Shown piece by piece: positions 29,257 through 30,258 of a DNA stretch of 30,258 nt. Position 1 is the stretch's first letter. Each line of letters opens with the position of its first letter. The notes beneath the pieces are model-generated. The model did no database searches. It saw only the letters and a list, made by a program, of their open reading frames with translations, and was not told where the DNA came from. Both the position numbers and the translations under genes were made by a program. This DNA comes from a virus. Location of the stretch: positions 1-30,258 of IMG/VR virus record IMGVR_UViG_3300003177_000013; one strand, written 5' to 3'.

Positions 29257-30258
29257 ATGATATCTCTTAATTCTTATGAAATCCAGACCATCAACATTTC
29301 CAATGACACTCTAGATTATAATGTAACTGAAGATAATATAATACAGTTGATTATATATGAAGGATTGGATAAGAAGGGTATGACAGGTGAACTGACTTTT
29401 CTTGATTATGATTTTATTACACAAGAAATGAATATTCTTGGTGGAGAAAAGGTGAAAATCATATTAAAAGACTTCTTTAAGGAAACTTTAAATTTAGAGT
29501 TCATTATCACAGAAAAAGAACAGATGAACATCATAGATAAACAAGGAAGAATGAATGTGACATTTTCTCTTATAGAAGAACACTATTTCAACTTTATGAC
29601 TAAATCACCAAAATCAGGTATTTTTCCAAATTCATATTCTATCAGTAAAGTTCTTAAAGAAATAATAGAGAGAGAAATAGGCACAGTTATCAAATATAAA
29701 GAAACAAAAGATTTCAATGAAAATATTGAAAATCTATACTTCCCGATGTCTTGGAGCATTGAAGAAAGTATAAATTTTCTACTAGTCTATGCTACATCAA
29801 ATTCACAATACGGGTTTTATCTAATACGAGATAAACTTAGAGATGAACTTAAGGTAGTTTCTGTTGTAGATATTCTATCAACACAACTTGATCACAACAA
29901 TGATATATTCAATATTAAAGATAACCAAAGCTTTAACTATATAAGAAATTTAGAAGTGAAGAGTTCTGGTAATCTACTTTATAAAGTCAATGCAGGAATT
30001 TTAGATTATAATTCATATAGTATAGATACAAAGACTAAACATCTTAATGTTAATATGGATAAATACACTTCAGTTGTAGAAGAAGAAAGATTCAAGAATA
30101 TTGAAAATAAATCAACAATGAAAATGTCCGACTATAACTCTTCTTTTAACTATCAAACAGAATTGGTAAAAGATTCAAGTAAAGTTAAGAATAGAAATTT
30201 TAAAACAAAGTTTATGTTAGGTGAGATTGAGATTGATGTTCTAGTTAATGGAAGATTT
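29257..30258 (+). CDS. Baseplate hub protein, T4 gp27-like, partial (cut by right edge)
   Basis: The frame opens with ATG 29257 directly after the gp53 stop and stays open to the right edge (334 residues). The N-terminal region has YEGLDKKGMTGELTFLDYDF and GGEKVKIILKDFF, the usual opening of phage hub proteins. Near residue 167 lies YFPMSWSIEESINFLLVYAT followed by YGFYLI, matching the P-x-W-x-P-x-E-A-I-N-x-L pattern of gp27/gpD-type hubs. It would form the trimeric hub that holds the central spike. The size is comparable with T4 gp27 (391), so perhaps 50-100 residues are missing. Confidence 0.75.
   Translation, partial: MISLNSYEIQTINISNDTLDYNVTEDNIIQLIIYEGLDKKGMTGELTFLDYDFITQEMNILGGEKVKIILKDFFKETLNLEFIITEKEQMNIIDKQGRMNVTFSLIEEHYFNFMTKSPKSGIFPNSYSISKVLKEIIEREIGTVIKYKETKDFNENIENLYFPMSWSIEESINFLLVYATSNSQYGFYLIRDKLRDELKVVSVVDILSTQLDHNNDIFNIKDNQSFNYIRNLEVKSSGNLLYKVNAGILDYNSYSIDTKTKHLNVNMDKYTSVVEEERFKNIENKSTMKMSDYNSSFNYQTELVKDSSKVKNRNFKTKFMLGEIEIDVLVNGRF

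Overview
The window is a 30 kb piece of an AT-rich, T4-type contractile-tailed phage (myovirus). Genes sit almost end to end, often with ATGA or 4-14 nt overlaps. The main landmarks are T4-type virion proteins: prohead protease gp21, portal gp20, head-completion nuclease gp4, terminase gp16/gp17, neck gp13/gp14, tail completion gp15, sheath gp18, tube gp19 and several baseplate proteins. No bacterial housekeeping gene, tRNA, rRNA or CRISPR array was seen. The host cannot be named from this piece.

Layout. Positions 1-11234 are read on the minus strand. In transcription order they hold: a nucleotidyltransferase-fold protein and two small unknowns (11234-9862); a 488-residue protein with two helix-turn-helix segments (9682-8216); a 300 bp non-coding stretch; a tight operon with an unknown gene, a MazG-like pyrophosphohydrolase, a membrane protein and two small unknowns; then gp4, a T4-type virion-associated unknown, portal, a small core-like protein, a ParB/Srx-fold protein, a Cys-His-Asp putative hydrolase and gp21. 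An IS607-type tnpA-tnpB pair follows, with tnpB running off the left edge. From 11346 to the right edge everything is on the plus strand: PIN-PhoH, an AAA+ ATPase, the broken-up large terminase, a small unknown, gp13, gp14, gp15, gp16, sheath, three tube-fold proteins, a gp26-like protein with a probable -1 frameshift extension, a tape-measure candidate, gp48-like, gp53 and a gp27-like hub protein cut by the right edge.

The outstanding system is the large terminase at 14045-18907. It is encoded in three separate pieces that must be joined by two protein trans-splicing reactions. Both inteins are split in the rare way (short N half, long C half). One lies inside the Walker A P-loop and one directly after Walker B. 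Each gap carries its own free-standing homing endonuclease gene, one GIY-YIG-like and one HNH. The predicted spliced terminase is 557 residues.

Regulation visible in the sequence: a T4-late-promoter-like box (TTTAAATACT or TATAAATACT) lies 19-25 nt before several start codons on both strands, including one in front of tnpA. A second promoter class (TTTAATTTYCATTTAAG, 10 nt, TTATAWT) precedes two minus-strand accessory operons. The sheath gene is bracketed by a late box and a 12 bp stem terminator.
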